The translations under genes were made by a program, and so were the position numbers. Positions 9,345 through 17,506 of a DNA stretch of 38,451 bases are shown in pieces (within the stretch, counting starts at the first letter, position 1; every line of letters begins with the position of its first letter). The notes under the pieces were generated by a model. The model was not told where the DNA came from, searched no databases, and saw only the letters and a list, made by a program, of their open reading frames with translations. Source of the DNA: Gammaproteobacteria bacterium (GTDB lineage Bacteria > Pseudomonadota > Gammaproteobacteria > PS1 > Pseudothioglobaceae). The DNA is taken from the NCBI GenBank assembly GCA_030611725.1, contig JAUWPG010000004.1:1-38451 (forward strand), read 5' to 3'.

Positions 9345-10733
9345 ATGAATTTAAATGAACTACTAATTGATATTGTCGACACACAGATTAACGTCGAAAT
9401 TAAAGGCCTGTGTTTAAATGCAGCCAATATACAAACCAGTGATGTATTTGTTGCTTTGCAAGGGCAGTCTACTCATGGCATTGATCATGTTGATCAAGCC
9501 ATTGAAAATGGCTGTGTTGCAGTATTGGTCGATTCACAAGATTTTGAATGTAGCGTACCTACGATTCGTATTGACAACTTGAAACAACACTTGCCGACTC
9601 TTGCAGATCGTGGTTATCCAAATGCAAAAAAAGTTGAAATTATTGGCGTGACTGGCACCAATGGAAAAACTTCAGTCAGCCATTTTATTTCACAACTATT
9701 AAGCAAACTTGGGGTTAAAAATGGCTTAATTGGCACCCTAGGGATTGCCCGTAGTGAGGTGATATCCAATAATACTACGCCGGATATTTTGACGCTATAT
9801 AGAGTACTTCATCAATATCATCTGCATGATATTAATACAGCAGTATTGGAAGTTTCTTCACATGGTTTAGATCAGAACAGAGTGGCAGGTTTAAACTTTA
9901 GCCAAGCAGTTTTTACCAACCTTACGCAAGATCATTTAGACTACCACCACACACTCAATAAATATCGGGATACAAAGCTCAAACTGTTTGCATTTGATTT
10001 GCTAAACGGGGTGGTGGTCAATCAAGACGATGACCAGCATTCAAACTTTTTACAAATCGCAAATGACAAAGAACACAGTCTATACTCTATCAAAGACTTT
10101 GAAAAAATTACAGTAACGACTGAAGGTTTCTTATGTCAGCTTGATGGCTTTGTTTTTGAAATTCCATTTTTGGGTGAATTTAATTTATCCAATGTTTTGG
10201 CAGCACTAAATTGCGTTGAACAGTTTGGTTTTGAACGTTCAAAAATTATCCCACTACTGCATCATTTACAACCACCGACTGGCAGAATGCACCGTATTAA
10301 AAATACATTGGCTTGGGTTGATTATGCACACACGCCAGATGCGATTGAAAATGCCATCAATACATTGAAAATACACTATCCTGATCATAAAATACGTATT
10401 ATGTTTGGCTGTGGTGGCAACCGAGATCAAAGTAAACGCGCGAAGATGGGTAAGATTGCATCCAAACTGGCCAACACGATTGTACTCACTAACGACAATC
10501 CGAGGGATGAAAATCCACAAACCATTATTGATGATATATTAAGTGGTATTGATGATAGTTTTGAGCTCGACATTACGCTTGATAGGCGATTGGCAATTGA
10601 AACTGCCGTCACCACTTTGGGTGAAGATGAATGTTTGCTAATTGCCGGTAAGGGTCATGAGTCTATCCAAGAGTTTAAAGATAAAACACTGACTTTAAGC
10701 GATATTGAAATTGCTCAAAATGCTGTTAGCTGA
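9345..10733 (+). CDS. murE: UDP-MurNAc-L-Ala-D-Glu:meso-diaminopimelate ligase
   Basis: MurE adds meso-diaminopimelate to the peptidoglycan precursor in the cytoplasm. The P-loop VTGTNGKTSVSHF lies at about residues 102-114. The LTNDNPRDENP segment contains the DNPR motif (384-387), which in characterised MurE enzymes recognises meso-diaminopimelate rather than lysine. CGGNRDQSKRAKM and AGKGHE are further Mur-ligase signatures. It has 462 aa, slightly shorter than E. coli MurE. It overlaps murF by 14 bp. Outside this pair the usual dcw neighbours (ftsI, mraY, murD) are absent. Confidence 0.95.
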   Translation: MNLNELLIDIVDTQINVEIKGLCLNAANIQTSDVFVALQGQSTHGIDHVDQAIENGCVAVLVDSQDFECSVPTIRIDNLKQHLPTLADRGYPNAKKVEIIGVTGTNGKTSVSHFISQLLSKLGVKNGLIGTLGIARSEVISNNTTPDILTLYRVLHQYHLHDINTAVLEVSSHGLDQNRVAGLNFSQAVFTNLTQDHLDYHHTLNKYRDTKLKLFAFDLLNGVVVNQDDDQHSNFLQIANDKEHSLYSIKDFEKITVTTEGFLCQLDGFVFEIPFLGEFNLSNVLAALNCVEQFGFERSKIIPLLHHLQPPTGRMHRIKNTLAWVDYAHTPDAIENAINTLKIHYPDHKIRIMFGCGGNRDQSKRAKMGKIASKLANTIVLTNDNPRDENPQTIIDDILSGIDDSFELDITLDRRLAIETAVTTLGEDECLLIAGKGHESIQEFKDKTLTLSDIEIAQNAVS

Positions 10734-11979
10734 CACACACACCATTGCTCAAGTGTTGCACCTTGATAAAGATTCAATCGACAACATTGTTTTTTCAAAT
10801 GTTTGCACAGATACACGTCAACGTATGGATGGCGCGTTGTTTGTCGCACTCATTGGTAAAAACTTTGATGCTCATGAGTATATTGATCAGGCCGAAGCAA
10901 TGGGTGCAGTGGCAATCATCGCTAGCAAGCCCGTCGCTAGCAATCTACCGATATTATTAGTTGACGATACTCAAACTGCGTTGGCTGATTTAGCGCACTG
11001 GCACCTAGAAAACATCAAGCCAAAAGTCATTGCCATTACCGGTAGTAACGGCAAAACCACCACGAAAAATATGCTGGCTAACATATTAAGTTTAAAAGCA
11101 CCAACGCTCGCAACCAAAGGTAATTTAAATAATCACCTGGGTGTACCTATAACTTTATTAAGACTTAAAAACAGGCACCAATATGCTGTGATTGAAATGG
11201 GCGCCAATCACATTGGGGAAATTAAACACTTGTGCAAGATTGCCAAGCCAAATGTTGCGGTAGTTACCAATACGGTCGATGCGCACATTGGTGAATTTGG
11301 CGGCTTTGAAAATTTGGTTAAGGCCAAAGGTGAAATTTACAGCGTAGACAGTCAAAACATTGTTAATACCGACACCGCCTTTGTGGGTGATCTTAGCTTT
11401 GGCGAAGGTGGTGATGTTTTTGCCAATAACATCGACAACAACAGTTTTGATTTAAATATTTTTGATCAAAAAACCAACGTCACCTTACAACTCATTGGAC
11501 AGCACAATATTGGCAATGCATTAGCAGCAAGTAGCTGTGCGCATATATTGGGTATTGATATACAAACCATCAAACAAGGTCTGGAAAATACTCAGGCTGA
11601 AAAAGGTAGGCTGAATGTTATTCAACAGCCCAAACTAACCATTATTGACGATACTTATAATGCCAGTCCGCAATCAATGAAAGCAGCAATTAGCTCGCTA
11701 TTGAGCTTTACAGGTGAAAAAGTTGCGGTACTCGGCACCATGGCAGAACTGGGTGATGAGGCCAAAACTTTCCATCAGCAAATTGGACAATTAGCCAAAG
11801 ATTCACTTGATGCAGTTTACACCTACGGAGAGTTTGCCAAGCATTACGGTGGTACGCATTTTGCAGATTTAGACCAACTGGTCTTTCATCTATTAAATCA
11901 TCACGTCAACGCAACAGTACTCATTAAAGGCTCGCGCTTGGTAAAACTTGATCAATTGGTCGATCGCTTACAAAAATAA
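10720..11979 (+). CDS. murF: UDP-MurNAc-tripeptide:D-alanyl-D-alanine ligase
   Basis: MurF adds D-Ala-D-Ala and completes the cytoplasmic peptidoglycan precursor. The N-terminal part (DTRQRMDGALFVALIG) binds the UDP precursor. The central ATP loop ITGSNGKTTTKNML, then GNLNNHLGVP, MGANHIGEI and DDTYNASPQSM are typical of MurF. The frame can be extended to a TTG at 10705, but the ATG at 10720 (419 aa) is preferred because the family starts close to it. It overlaps the murE end by 14 bp, so the two are translationally coupled. Confidence 0.95.
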   Translation: MLLADTHTIAQVLHLDKDSIDNIVFSNVCTDTRQRMDGALFVALIGKNFDAHEYIDQAEAMGAVAIIASKPVASNLPILLVDDTQTALADLAHWHLENIKPKVIAITGSNGKTTTKNMLANILSLKAPTLATKGNLNNHLGVPITLLRLKNRHQYAVIEMGANHIGEIKHLCKIAKPNVAVVTNTVDAHIGEFGGFENLVKAKGEIYSVDSQNIVNTDTAFVGDLSFGEGGDVFANNIDNNSFDLNIFDQKTNVTLQLIGQHNIGNALAASSCAHILGIDIQTIKQGLENTQAEKGRLNVIQQPKLTIIDDTYNASPQSMKAAISSLLSFTGEKVAVLGTMAELGDEAKTFHQQIGQLAKDSLDAVYTYGEFAKHYGGTHFADLDQLVFHLLNHHVNATVLIKGSRLVKLDQLVDRLQK

Positions 11980-11991
11980 ACCACTTCTCGC

Positions 11992-12020
11992 TTGACCTTT
12001 GACATGAACATGGTGATAAT
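11992..12020 (+). promoter_or_regulatory. Promoter of the tRNA-Arg gene
   Basis: TTGACC (11992-11997) is followed after 17 bp by GATAAT (12015-12020). The expected start site is a few bases before the mature 5' end of the tRNA at 12033. The promoter starts 12 bp after the murF stop codon. Confidence 0.75.
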
Positions 12021-12032
12021 TACACGCTTTAT

Positions 12033-12109
12033 GGGCCCGTAGCTCAACTGGATAGAGTACTCGGCTACGAACCGAGCGGTTACAAGTTCGACTCTTGTCG
12101 GGCCCACCA
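12033..12109 (+). tRNA. tRNA-Arg (anticodon ACG)
   Basis: The 77-nt sequence folds as a cloverleaf. The acceptor stem pairs GGGCCCG with CGGGCCC, the anticodon stem CTCGG/CCGAG encloses CTACGAA with anticodon ACG, and the T arm is ACAAG-TTCGACT-CTTGT. CCA is encoded at the 3' end. ACG is normally deaminated to ICG to read CGU, CGC and CGA codons. Confidence 0.97.
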
Positions 12110-12155
12110 TTTTCAAGTGTCAATAAATCTACCATACTCTGTTAGAATACCTTTT

Positions 12156-12740
12156 ATGATGACACTACCTAATATTTTAACGCTTTCAAGAATTGCACTA
12201 ATTCCAGTTTTTGTCGTGTTGTATTATTTTCAACCTGCTTATACTGATGCGCCTGTTTTTACTTGGATTAACTTCTTTCTAACAGGTGCATACGCAGTGA
12301 TTAGCACCACCGATTTTTTAGATGGGTATTTAGCCAGAAAGCTCAATATGACTTCTCAGCTTGGTGCTTTCCTAGACCCCGTCGCTGATAAGTTAATGGT
12401 GTCTACTGCATTAATCCTGCTGGTAGATTTTTATCCTAGCGGTACACATTGGTATATTGGTGCTTGTGCACTGATCATTATTTCTCGTGAAATTTTAGTC
12501 TCAGCCCTCAGAGAGTGGATGGGCATCATTGGTCAACGTTCAACAGTTAATGTTTCCTTTGTCGGCAAGGTAAAAACCTTTGTACAGATCTTTGCGATTT
12601 TGTTCTTACTCTATCAACAGCCATTCTTTGGCTTACCCAGTTTTGAAATTGGTGTTACTTTATTATTGGCTGCAACCTTGCTCACTTTGTATTCAGGGTT
12701 TATTTATTTAAAAGAAGGTGTAAAAACATTTGACTCTTAG
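12156..12740 (+). CDS. pgsA: CDP-diacylglycerol-glycerol-3-phosphate 3-phosphatidyltransferase
   Basis: PgsA makes phosphatidylglycerol phosphate from CDP-diacylglycerol in the inner membrane. The CDP-alcohol phosphotransferase signature is complete: DGYLARKLNMTSQLGAFLDP, then VADKLM, giving the D-G-x2-A-R-x8-G-x3-D-x3-D pattern. Several hydrophobic helices follow. The frame opens upstream at a GTG (12117), but homologues begin MTLPNILTLSRI, so I use the paired ATGs at 12156/12159 (194 aa). A TAGAAT hexamer ends 7 bp before the ATG and no Shine-Dalgarno is visible. In E. coli pgsA is likewise followed by tRNA-Gly and tRNA-Cys. Confidence 0.93.
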   Translation: MMTLPNILTLSRIALIPVFVVLYYFQPAYTDAPVFTWINFFLTGAYAVISTTDFLDGYLARKLNMTSQLGAFLDPVADKLMVSTALILLVDFYPSGTHWYIGACALIIISREILVSALREWMGIIGQRSTVNVSFVGKVKTFVQIFAILFLLYQQPFFGLPSFEIGVTLLLAATLLTLYSGFIYLKEGVKTFDS

Positions 12741-12757
12741 TAAAAAAACACTATAAT
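12730..12757 (+). promoter_or_regulatory. Promoter of the tRNA-Gly gene
   Basis: TTGACT (12730-12735) and TATAAT (12752-12757) are separated by 16 bp, placing the start site a few bases before the tRNA-Gly 5' end at 12769. The -35 element lies inside the last codons of pgsA. Confidence 0.82.
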
Positions 12758-12768
12758 TTGCCACCTAT

Positions 12769-12844
12769 GCGGGAATAGCTCAGCTGGTAGAGCATCACGT
12801 TGCCAACGTGAATGTCGCGAGTTCGAATCTCGTTTCCCGCTCCA
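12769..12844 (+). tRNA. tRNA-Gly (anticodon GCC)
   Basis: The 76-nt cloverleaf has the acceptor stem GCGGGAA/TTCCCGC, the anticodon stem TCACG/CGTGA around TTGCCAA (anticodon GCC), a T loop TTCGAAT and an encoded CCA end. Confidence 0.97.
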
Positions 12845-12852
12845 AATTTTAA

Positions 12853-12880
12853 AAAGGCCTGTTTATCAGGCCTTTGTTTT
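12853..12880 (+). terminator. Hairpin with T-rich tail between tRNA-Gly and tRNA-Cys
   Basis: AAAGGCCTG (12853-12861) pairs with CAGGCCTTT (12867-12875) around a 5-nt loop, followed by GTTTT. It has the shape of an intrinsic terminator. The tRNA-Cys gene starts 27 bp further on, so either termination is partial or tRNA-Cys has its own weak promoter. Confidence 0.75.
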
Positions 12881-12907
12881 CTACAAGCCCTCCTTTGCAT
12901 ACGTCTT

Positions 12908-12981
12908 GGCCGGATAGCAAAGCGGTTATGCAGTGGATTGCAAATCCATCTAGACCAGTTCGACTCTGGTTCCGGCCTCCA
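12908..12981 (+). tRNA. tRNA-Cys (anticodon GCA)
   Basis: The 74-nt sequence has the acceptor stem GGCCGGA/TCCGGCC, the anticodon stem TGGAT/ATCCA around TGCAA (anticodon GCA), the T arm CCAG-TTCGACT-CTGG and an encoded TCCA end. Confidence 0.96.
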
Positions 12982-12986
12982 TATAC

Positions 12987-13017
12987 AAAAAAGCCCGATT
13001 TTTATCAGGCTTTTTTA
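12987..13017 (+). terminator. Intrinsic terminator after tRNA-Cys
   Basis: AAAAAAGCC pairs with GGCTTTTTT around CGATTTTTATCA, in which GAT/ATC can extend the stem. The T run directly follows. It ends the tRNA-Gly/tRNA-Cys unit. Confidence 0.88.
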
Positions 13018-13260
13018 TTGTATAAAATTTAGAAAATAATGGAAATAAGTCTTATAATTTAATAAAAAACCCACTTTTATACTTTAAAATGTCATTTTTA
13101 ATATAAAAATACCCACTAAATTGTATTTTTAGTGGGTATTTTGAAAAAATTAACAGCCTATAAACTAGCTTTAACCAAGAAAGGCCGTCACAGGTAAGTA
13201 TACTGACTTTGAGAGGTCGCCCCCAAAAGTTAGTGTAAATTTTAAGAGTAATTTGTCTTC
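13018..13260. other. Gene-free AT-rich stretch between tRNA-Cys and argG
   Basis: No credible coding frame is present. It contains the hairpin at 13106-13142 and, at 13210-13240, a short GC-richer patch that resembles the end of an insertion sequence. The rest is AT-rich with no recognisable element. Confidence 0.6.
13106..13142. terminator. Bidirectional hairpin terminator downstream of argG
   Basis: A perfect 15-bp inverted repeat, AAAATACCCACTAAA (13106-13120) and TTTAGTGGGTATTTT (13128-13142), has a 7-nt loop. Both flanks become T-rich in the outgoing direction, so it can terminate minus-strand transcription from argG about 120 nt after the stop codon and could also work on the plus strand. 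Confidence 0.8.
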
Positions 13261-14457
13261 TTACTTTAAAGCTTTAAGGCGTAAGCGAAGCGCGGTAAGT
13301 TTGATAAAACCTGCCGCATCTTTTTGATCATACGCACCGCCATCGTCTTCAAAGGTGGCAATTTTTTCGCTAAACAATGAATCATCAGACTTGCGACCAA
13401 CTACTGTGATACCGCCTTTGTATAATTTAAGGCGAACTGTACCATTCACAGTCTCTTGAGTTTGATCAATCGCTGCTTGTAACATTTCACGCTCAGGTGC
13501 AAACCAAAAGCCGTTATAAACCATCTCGGCATATTTTGGCATCAACTCATCTTTAAGGTGCGCTGCTGCACGATCTAATGTAAGGCTTTCCATGGCGCGA
13601 TGGGCTTTGAGCATGACTGTGCCTGCAGGTGTTTCGTAACAACCGCGTGATTTCATACCGACAAAACGATTCTCAACAATATCATCACGGCCAATGCCAT
13701 GGGCACCAGCACGTTGGTTTAATACTTCCATCACGGTTGCAGGGCTCATTGCTTCACCATCAATGGCGGTAATATCACCCTTAGTATAAGCAATCTCAAT
13801 ATATTCGGCTTTATCTGGCGCATTTTCCGGCGAAACTGTCCAGCGCCACATGTCATCTTCAGGCTCAGTCCATGGGTCTTCTAAAATATCGCCCTCATAA
13901 GAAATGTGCAATAAATTGGCATCCATCGAATAAGGAGATTTTTTGTTTTGTTTTTTATAGTCAACCTCAATACCGTGACTTTCTGCATAATCCATCAGTG
14001 ACTCACGAGAAGACAAATCCCATTCACGCCATGGGGCAATCACCTGAATATCTGCATCGAGTGCATAAGCATTAAGTTCAAAGCGTACTTGATCATTGCC
14101 TTTACCAGTTGCGCCATGGCTAATAGCATCAGCGCCTACTTTATGGGCAATTTCCACCAAATGCTTAGAAATCAATGGGCGTGCAATTGAAGTGCCGAGT
14201 AAATATTCGCCTTCGTAAATCGCATTAGCACGAAACATTGGAAACACAAAATCACGCGCAAATTCTTCACGTAAATCTTCAATATAAATTTCTTTAACGC
14301 CAGCAGCTTTAGCTTTGGCGCGTGCCAGTTCTACTTCTTCACCTTGGCCAATGTCAGCCGTGAAAGTAACCACTTCACACTGATACGTATCTTGAAGCCA
14401 TTTAACAATAATGCTGGTGTCTAATCCGCCTGAATAAGCGAGTACTACTTTATTCAT
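13261..14457 (-). CDS. argG: Argininosuccinate synthase
   Basis: ArgG joins citrulline and aspartate using ATP in arginine synthesis. The N-terminus [19 protein letters not shown] holds the pyrophosphatase loop SGGLDTS, followed by [21 protein letters not shown] and [14 protein letters not shown], all typical of the family. At 398 aa it belongs to the common short bacterial type rather than the longer E. coli type. Its ATG overlaps the stop of the upstream DUF2914 gene as ATGA, so it is translated from a transcript starting at or before that gene. Confidence 0.96.
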   Translation of the reverse strand: MNKVVLAYSGGLDTSIIVKWLQDTYQCEVVTFTADIGQGEEVELARAKAKAAGVKEIYIEDLREEFARDFVFPMFRANAIYEGEYLLGTSIARPLISKHLVEIAHKVGADAISHGATGKGNDQVRFELNAYALDADIQVIAPWREWDLSSRESLMDYAESHGIEVDYKKQNKKSPYSMDANLLHISYEGDILEDPWTEPEDDMWRWTVSPENAPDKAEYIEIAYTKGDITAIDGEAMSPATVMEVLNQRAGAHGIGRDDIVENRFVGMKSRGCYETPAGTVMLKAHRAMESLTLDRAAAHLKDELMPKYAEMVYNGFWFAPEREMLQAAIDQTQETVNGTVRLKLYKGGITVVGRKSDDSLFSEKIATFEDDGGAYDQKDAAGFIKLTALRLRLKALK

Positions 14458-14843
14458 TTTTTCTTTCCAAATTCAAATGTTTTTGTTAGTAGTATTTCAT
14501 TGTTTTGATTTACTACTTCTACTTTCCATTGCCCTACCCATGTATGCCAAATATTTTTACTTGACCATACACGCCAACGCTTACCTTTGATATCAAAACT
14601 AACTTCAGCCTTGACTTTGTCTTCATATATCCAACGATGAGTGATCTTATCACCTGTCAAATTACGGATATTGGTAAAAAAATAGATTTTACCTAAAGAA
14701 TCATTGACTTCTGTCACTATCTCAATCGGCATTCTGTCTTTAATCGATGTGGCAAAGACTGCCTGAGAGATATGCTCATGTGGCCACTCAGCAAAAACTT
14801 TCGTGGTTAATAGTAACAATAATAACGTTATTTTTTTATTCAT
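14454..14843 (-). CDS. Exported DUF2914 domain protein
   Basis: The 129-aa product starts with a signal peptide ([18 protein letters not shown]). It then shows a DUF2914-like domain: [20 protein letters not shown], an acidic-basic stretch, [23 protein letters not shown] and a final LTKTFEF. The function of this family is unknown; it is probably periplasmic. The start at 14843 is chosen over the ATG at 14855 because GGTGGA lies just before it. Its ATG overlaps the ycgN stop by one base (TAATG), and its stop overlaps the argG start. Confidence 0.82.
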   Translation of the reverse strand: MNKKITLLLLLLTTKVFAEWPHEHISQAVFATSIKDRMPIEIVTEVNDSLGKIYFFTNIRNLTGDKITHRWIYEDKVKAEVSFDIKGKRWRVWSSKNIWHTWVGQWKVEVVNQNNEILLTKTFEFGKKK

Positions 14844-15295
14844 TAATCCACCCATGTAATTACATGTTTATAAATATCTTCTTCTGCCACTTCGTCGTCT
14901 CTAAAGGTGCGACCACGCACAGAAATCCCAGCTAAATGTACTGAATTTGGATCACCGCTAATCAGCGGATGCCAATTAAACAAATCCTTACCTTCTGATA
15001 ATAACCGATAAGCACAGGTATTGGGCAGCCAATTAAACTTATCACCCCAATCAGGGTAAATGGTTAAACAGTCTGGCACTAAGGACTTGCGTGTTTCGTA
15101 GTGTGGGCATTGGCAAGTTTCTTCATCCAGATATCGACAAGCCACATCAGTAAAATAGATTTCATCGGTGTCTTCGTCTTCCAATTTGTGCAAACAACAA
15201 CGCCCACAACCATCACAAAGTGACTCCCATTGAGAGTGTGTCATTTCTGAGAGTGAAAGGGTTTGCCAAAATTGTGTGCTGGTCTCTTTTGACAT
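14843..15295 (-). CDS. ycgN: YcgN-type cysteine cluster protein (UPF0260)
   Basis: The 150-aa product carries the CxxCxxCC cluster CDGCGRCC (residues 27-34), then DVACRYLDEETCQCPHY, VPDCLTIYP, NTCAYRLL and a C-terminal HPLISGDPNSVH. These features match the YcgN/UPF0260 branch of the YkgJ zinc/iron-chelating cysteine cluster proteins. The conserved cysteines suggest binding of a metal or Fe-S centre; no reaction is established. It starts 5 bp after the Sel1 gene stop and is coupled to the DUF2914 gene. Confidence 0.88.
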   Translation of the reverse strand: MSKETSTQFWQTLSLSEMTHSQWESLCDGCGRCCLHKLEDEDTDEIYFTDVACRYLDEETCQCPHYETRKSLVPDCLTIYPDWGDKFNWLPNTCAYRLLSEGKDLFNWHPLISGDPNSVHLAGISVRGRTFRDDEVAEEDIYKHVITWVD

Positions 15296-15300
15296 AATTA

Positions 15301-17439
15301 TTACTGCGTTTTAGAAATAATCTGTAGCAAGATTTTTTTACCTGTTTGGTTGCCTTTTCGTGCTGAAGTACTGGCCCAAAAATAAGCTTTTTCATAATCT
15401 GGATCAACACCAGTGCCTTCCAAATACATAATAGCCACGCTATTTTGTGACTGGGTCAATCCTTGCTTAGCCGCCTCTAGCATGAGTACAAATGCCTTTC
15501 TATTGTCTTTAGGTACGACAATTCCATCACTAAATAATGTGCTTAAATTATGCTGAGAAACTGGATCTCCTTGTTTAACATTGTGAACCAACTCAATGAC
15601 ATCGTTCATTGGCTTTGAGTTACTGATTAGCGATTGTTCAATTTGTGCCAAACTTGGAATATGCGACAAAGTCACTTCATTAGGCATAGGCACAATATCT
15701 TTTGTGTTTAATGTCAAGATTTCTTGTGTTAAAGGCAGCACATCTAACATAACAACTTCTGGTGTTGTTAAGGGTATTTGAGCAGAGGCTGTAGCTGGAA
15801 ACAGTGCCACATCTTGTACATCCGCTTTCAGTGTGTTTTGATCAGTCACTTGAATACCGTCCAATACTTTTTGAGAGGGTACATAATTTTGATCAGCAGA
15901 CAAGTTCAGCCAATATAACGCCTCTTCTAATTGCCCTTGTTCGGAATAAATCTTCCCTAGATGATATTGAGCTGCAGAATGCCCACTTTCAGATGCTTTA
16001 AGTAAATAAACTCTAGCCAATGTTTCATCTCTTTCATCTATTTCTCCTTGGTCGTAAACAACATACAATTGATACTGAGAAGCCTCATGCCCTTCGATTG
16101 CAAGATTTGACAACATGGTCAAGGCCTTTTTGACGTCCTGATCAACGCCATCTCCTTTAAGCAATAATAATGCCAAATTATATTGCGATTCAAGGTTGCC
16201 TTGGGTTGCTGATTGTTGGTACCAATAAGCTTCCTGCTCAGGGTCTTTTTCAACGCCTTGCCCTAATTTATATCTCAACGCCAAAGAATGCTGTGCAGAT
16301 ACATGTCCACCCTCTGCTGCTTTGATTAACCAAATAACCGCTTGTTCGTAATCCTGCTCAACACCTTCTGCACCTAAATAACGAAGCGCTAAAGAATATT
16401 GTGCTTGAGTAAACCCTCGTTCTGCAGAATTTCGATACAACTCAATGGCTCGATCAAAATCTTTGTCAACACCGATGCCTTTCAAATACAAAGTAGCTAA
16501 ATTATATTGTGCTCCAGCATGTTGTTGATCAGAGGCTTGTTGATACCAATAAACAGATTGAGGTAAATTAAATGGCACTTGTTCACTGTTGCTATAAATC
16601 ACAGCAGACAGAAATTGTGCATCTGCATTGCCTTTATCTGCTGCCAACAACGCCCACTTTAATGATTTTATTTCATCTTTTTTACTAACCAATTTACCTA
16701 AATAGTACAGCTCTGCTAAACGAAATTGGGCAGAAACATGGCCTTGGTCAGCAGATTTTTTATACCAAGCAACTGCTCTATCTGAATAAGCATTACGCTC
16801 AAAAAATCTTGCCAAGTCATATTGTGCTTGAGCATCGTGTTGTTGTGCTGCCTTTGTATACCAGTGCTGTGCCAATACCAAATCCTGATCAATACCTATG
16901 CCTGCTTCATAAAGTTTTGCCAAACTTGTTTGCGCTTTTCCATAACCCAATTGCGCCGCTCTCTCATACCAATAATAAGCTTTCTCATTGTCAACTTTGC
17001 CTAACTCGCCATTTTGATAAATCATCCCTAATGCATGCTGTGAAATGACAAAATCTTGTTTGGCGGACTTTTGATACCAGAATAATGCCTGGTCCATATC
17101 TTTATCTATACCAAGACCTTTATGGTAATAATTTGCTAAGCGGGATTGAGCGTTTGCATAACCTTGTTCTGCGATTTGTGTATACCAATAGAATGACAAT
17201 CTTAGATCTTGACTAACGCCAATTCCACTGTGGTACATATTGGCCAAACTAAATTGTTCTCTTACATTGCCGCTCTTAGCAGATTTTTCTAATCTAGTTA
17301 ACAGTTGCGTAGGTGACAAAGATTCTTCTGGTTGTCCAAATTGTTGTCTAACTATTTTATGCCCATCTTTAGGCTGCAGAATTTGCAACGCTTGTACATT
17401 TAAACCTAACAACAGCAATAAAAAAATAAAACGAATCAT
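15301..17439 (-). CDS. Exported Sel1-like (TPR) repeat protein
   Basis: The 712-aa product begins with a signal peptide (residues 1-17). It then has about 13 consecutive Sel1-like repeats of roughly 36 residues (from residue 57 to about 525), with the pattern G-x3-AQ-x2-LA-x2-Y-x2-G-x-GV-x-(Q/K)D-x5-A-x2-WY-x2-A-A-x-(Q/G). A linker of about 80 residues without repeats follows, then two more repeats before the C-terminus. Sel1 arrays form alpha solenoids that bind other proteins; known members act in envelope, secretion or signalling roles. The partner here is unknown. It leads the run into ycgN, DUF2914 and argG. Confidence 0.88.
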   Translation of the reverse strand: MIRFIFLLLLLGLNVQALQILQPKDGHKIVRQQFGQPEESLSPTQLLTRLEKSAKSGNVREQFSLANMYHSGIGVSQDLRLSFYWYTQIAEQGYANAQSRLANYYHKGLGIDKDMDQALFWYQKSAKQDFVISQHALGMIYQNGELGKVDNEKAYYWYERAAQLGYGKAQTSLAKLYEAGIGIDQDLVLAQHWYTKAAQQHDAQAQYDLARFFERNAYSDRAVAWYKKSADQGHVSAQFRLAELYYLGKLVSKKDEIKSLKWALLAADKGNADAQFLSAVIYSNSEQVPFNLPQSVYWYQQASDQQHAGAQYNLATLYLKGIGVDKDFDRAIELYRNSAERGFTQAQYSLALRYLGAEGVEQDYEQAVIWLIKAAEGGHVSAQHSLALRYKLGQGVEKDPEQEAYWYQQSATQGNLESQYNLALLLLKGDGVDQDVKKALTMLSNLAIEGHEASQYQLYVVYDQGEIDERDETLARVYLLKASESGHSAAQYHLGKIYSEQGQLEEALYWLNLSADQNYVPSQKVLDGIQVTDQNTLKADVQDVALFPATASAQIPLTTPEVVMLDVLPLTQEILTLNTKDIVPMPNEVTLSHIPSLAQIEQSLISNSKPMNDVIELVHNVKQGDPVSQHNLSTLFSDGIVVPKDNRKAFVLMLEAAKQGLTQSQNSVAIMYLEGTGVDPDYEKAYFWASTSARKGNQTGKKILLQIISKTQ

Positions 17440-17506
17440 ATAAATAAGGGTAATGTCAAATAATTAAATAGTTAAATAAATAGCCGGAACGTAATCATAA
17501 CTTATT

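Noticed and set aside
12812-13039. 75-aa open frame across tRNA-Gly, tRNA-Cys and terminators
   Set aside because: It reads through two structured RNA genes and cannot be a protein gene.
13070-13117. Repeated CCCACT before the argG hairpin, considered as an attenuator with alternative pairing
   Set aside because: Only six bases repeat, the region is AT-rich, and no leader peptide or gene follows on the plus strand.
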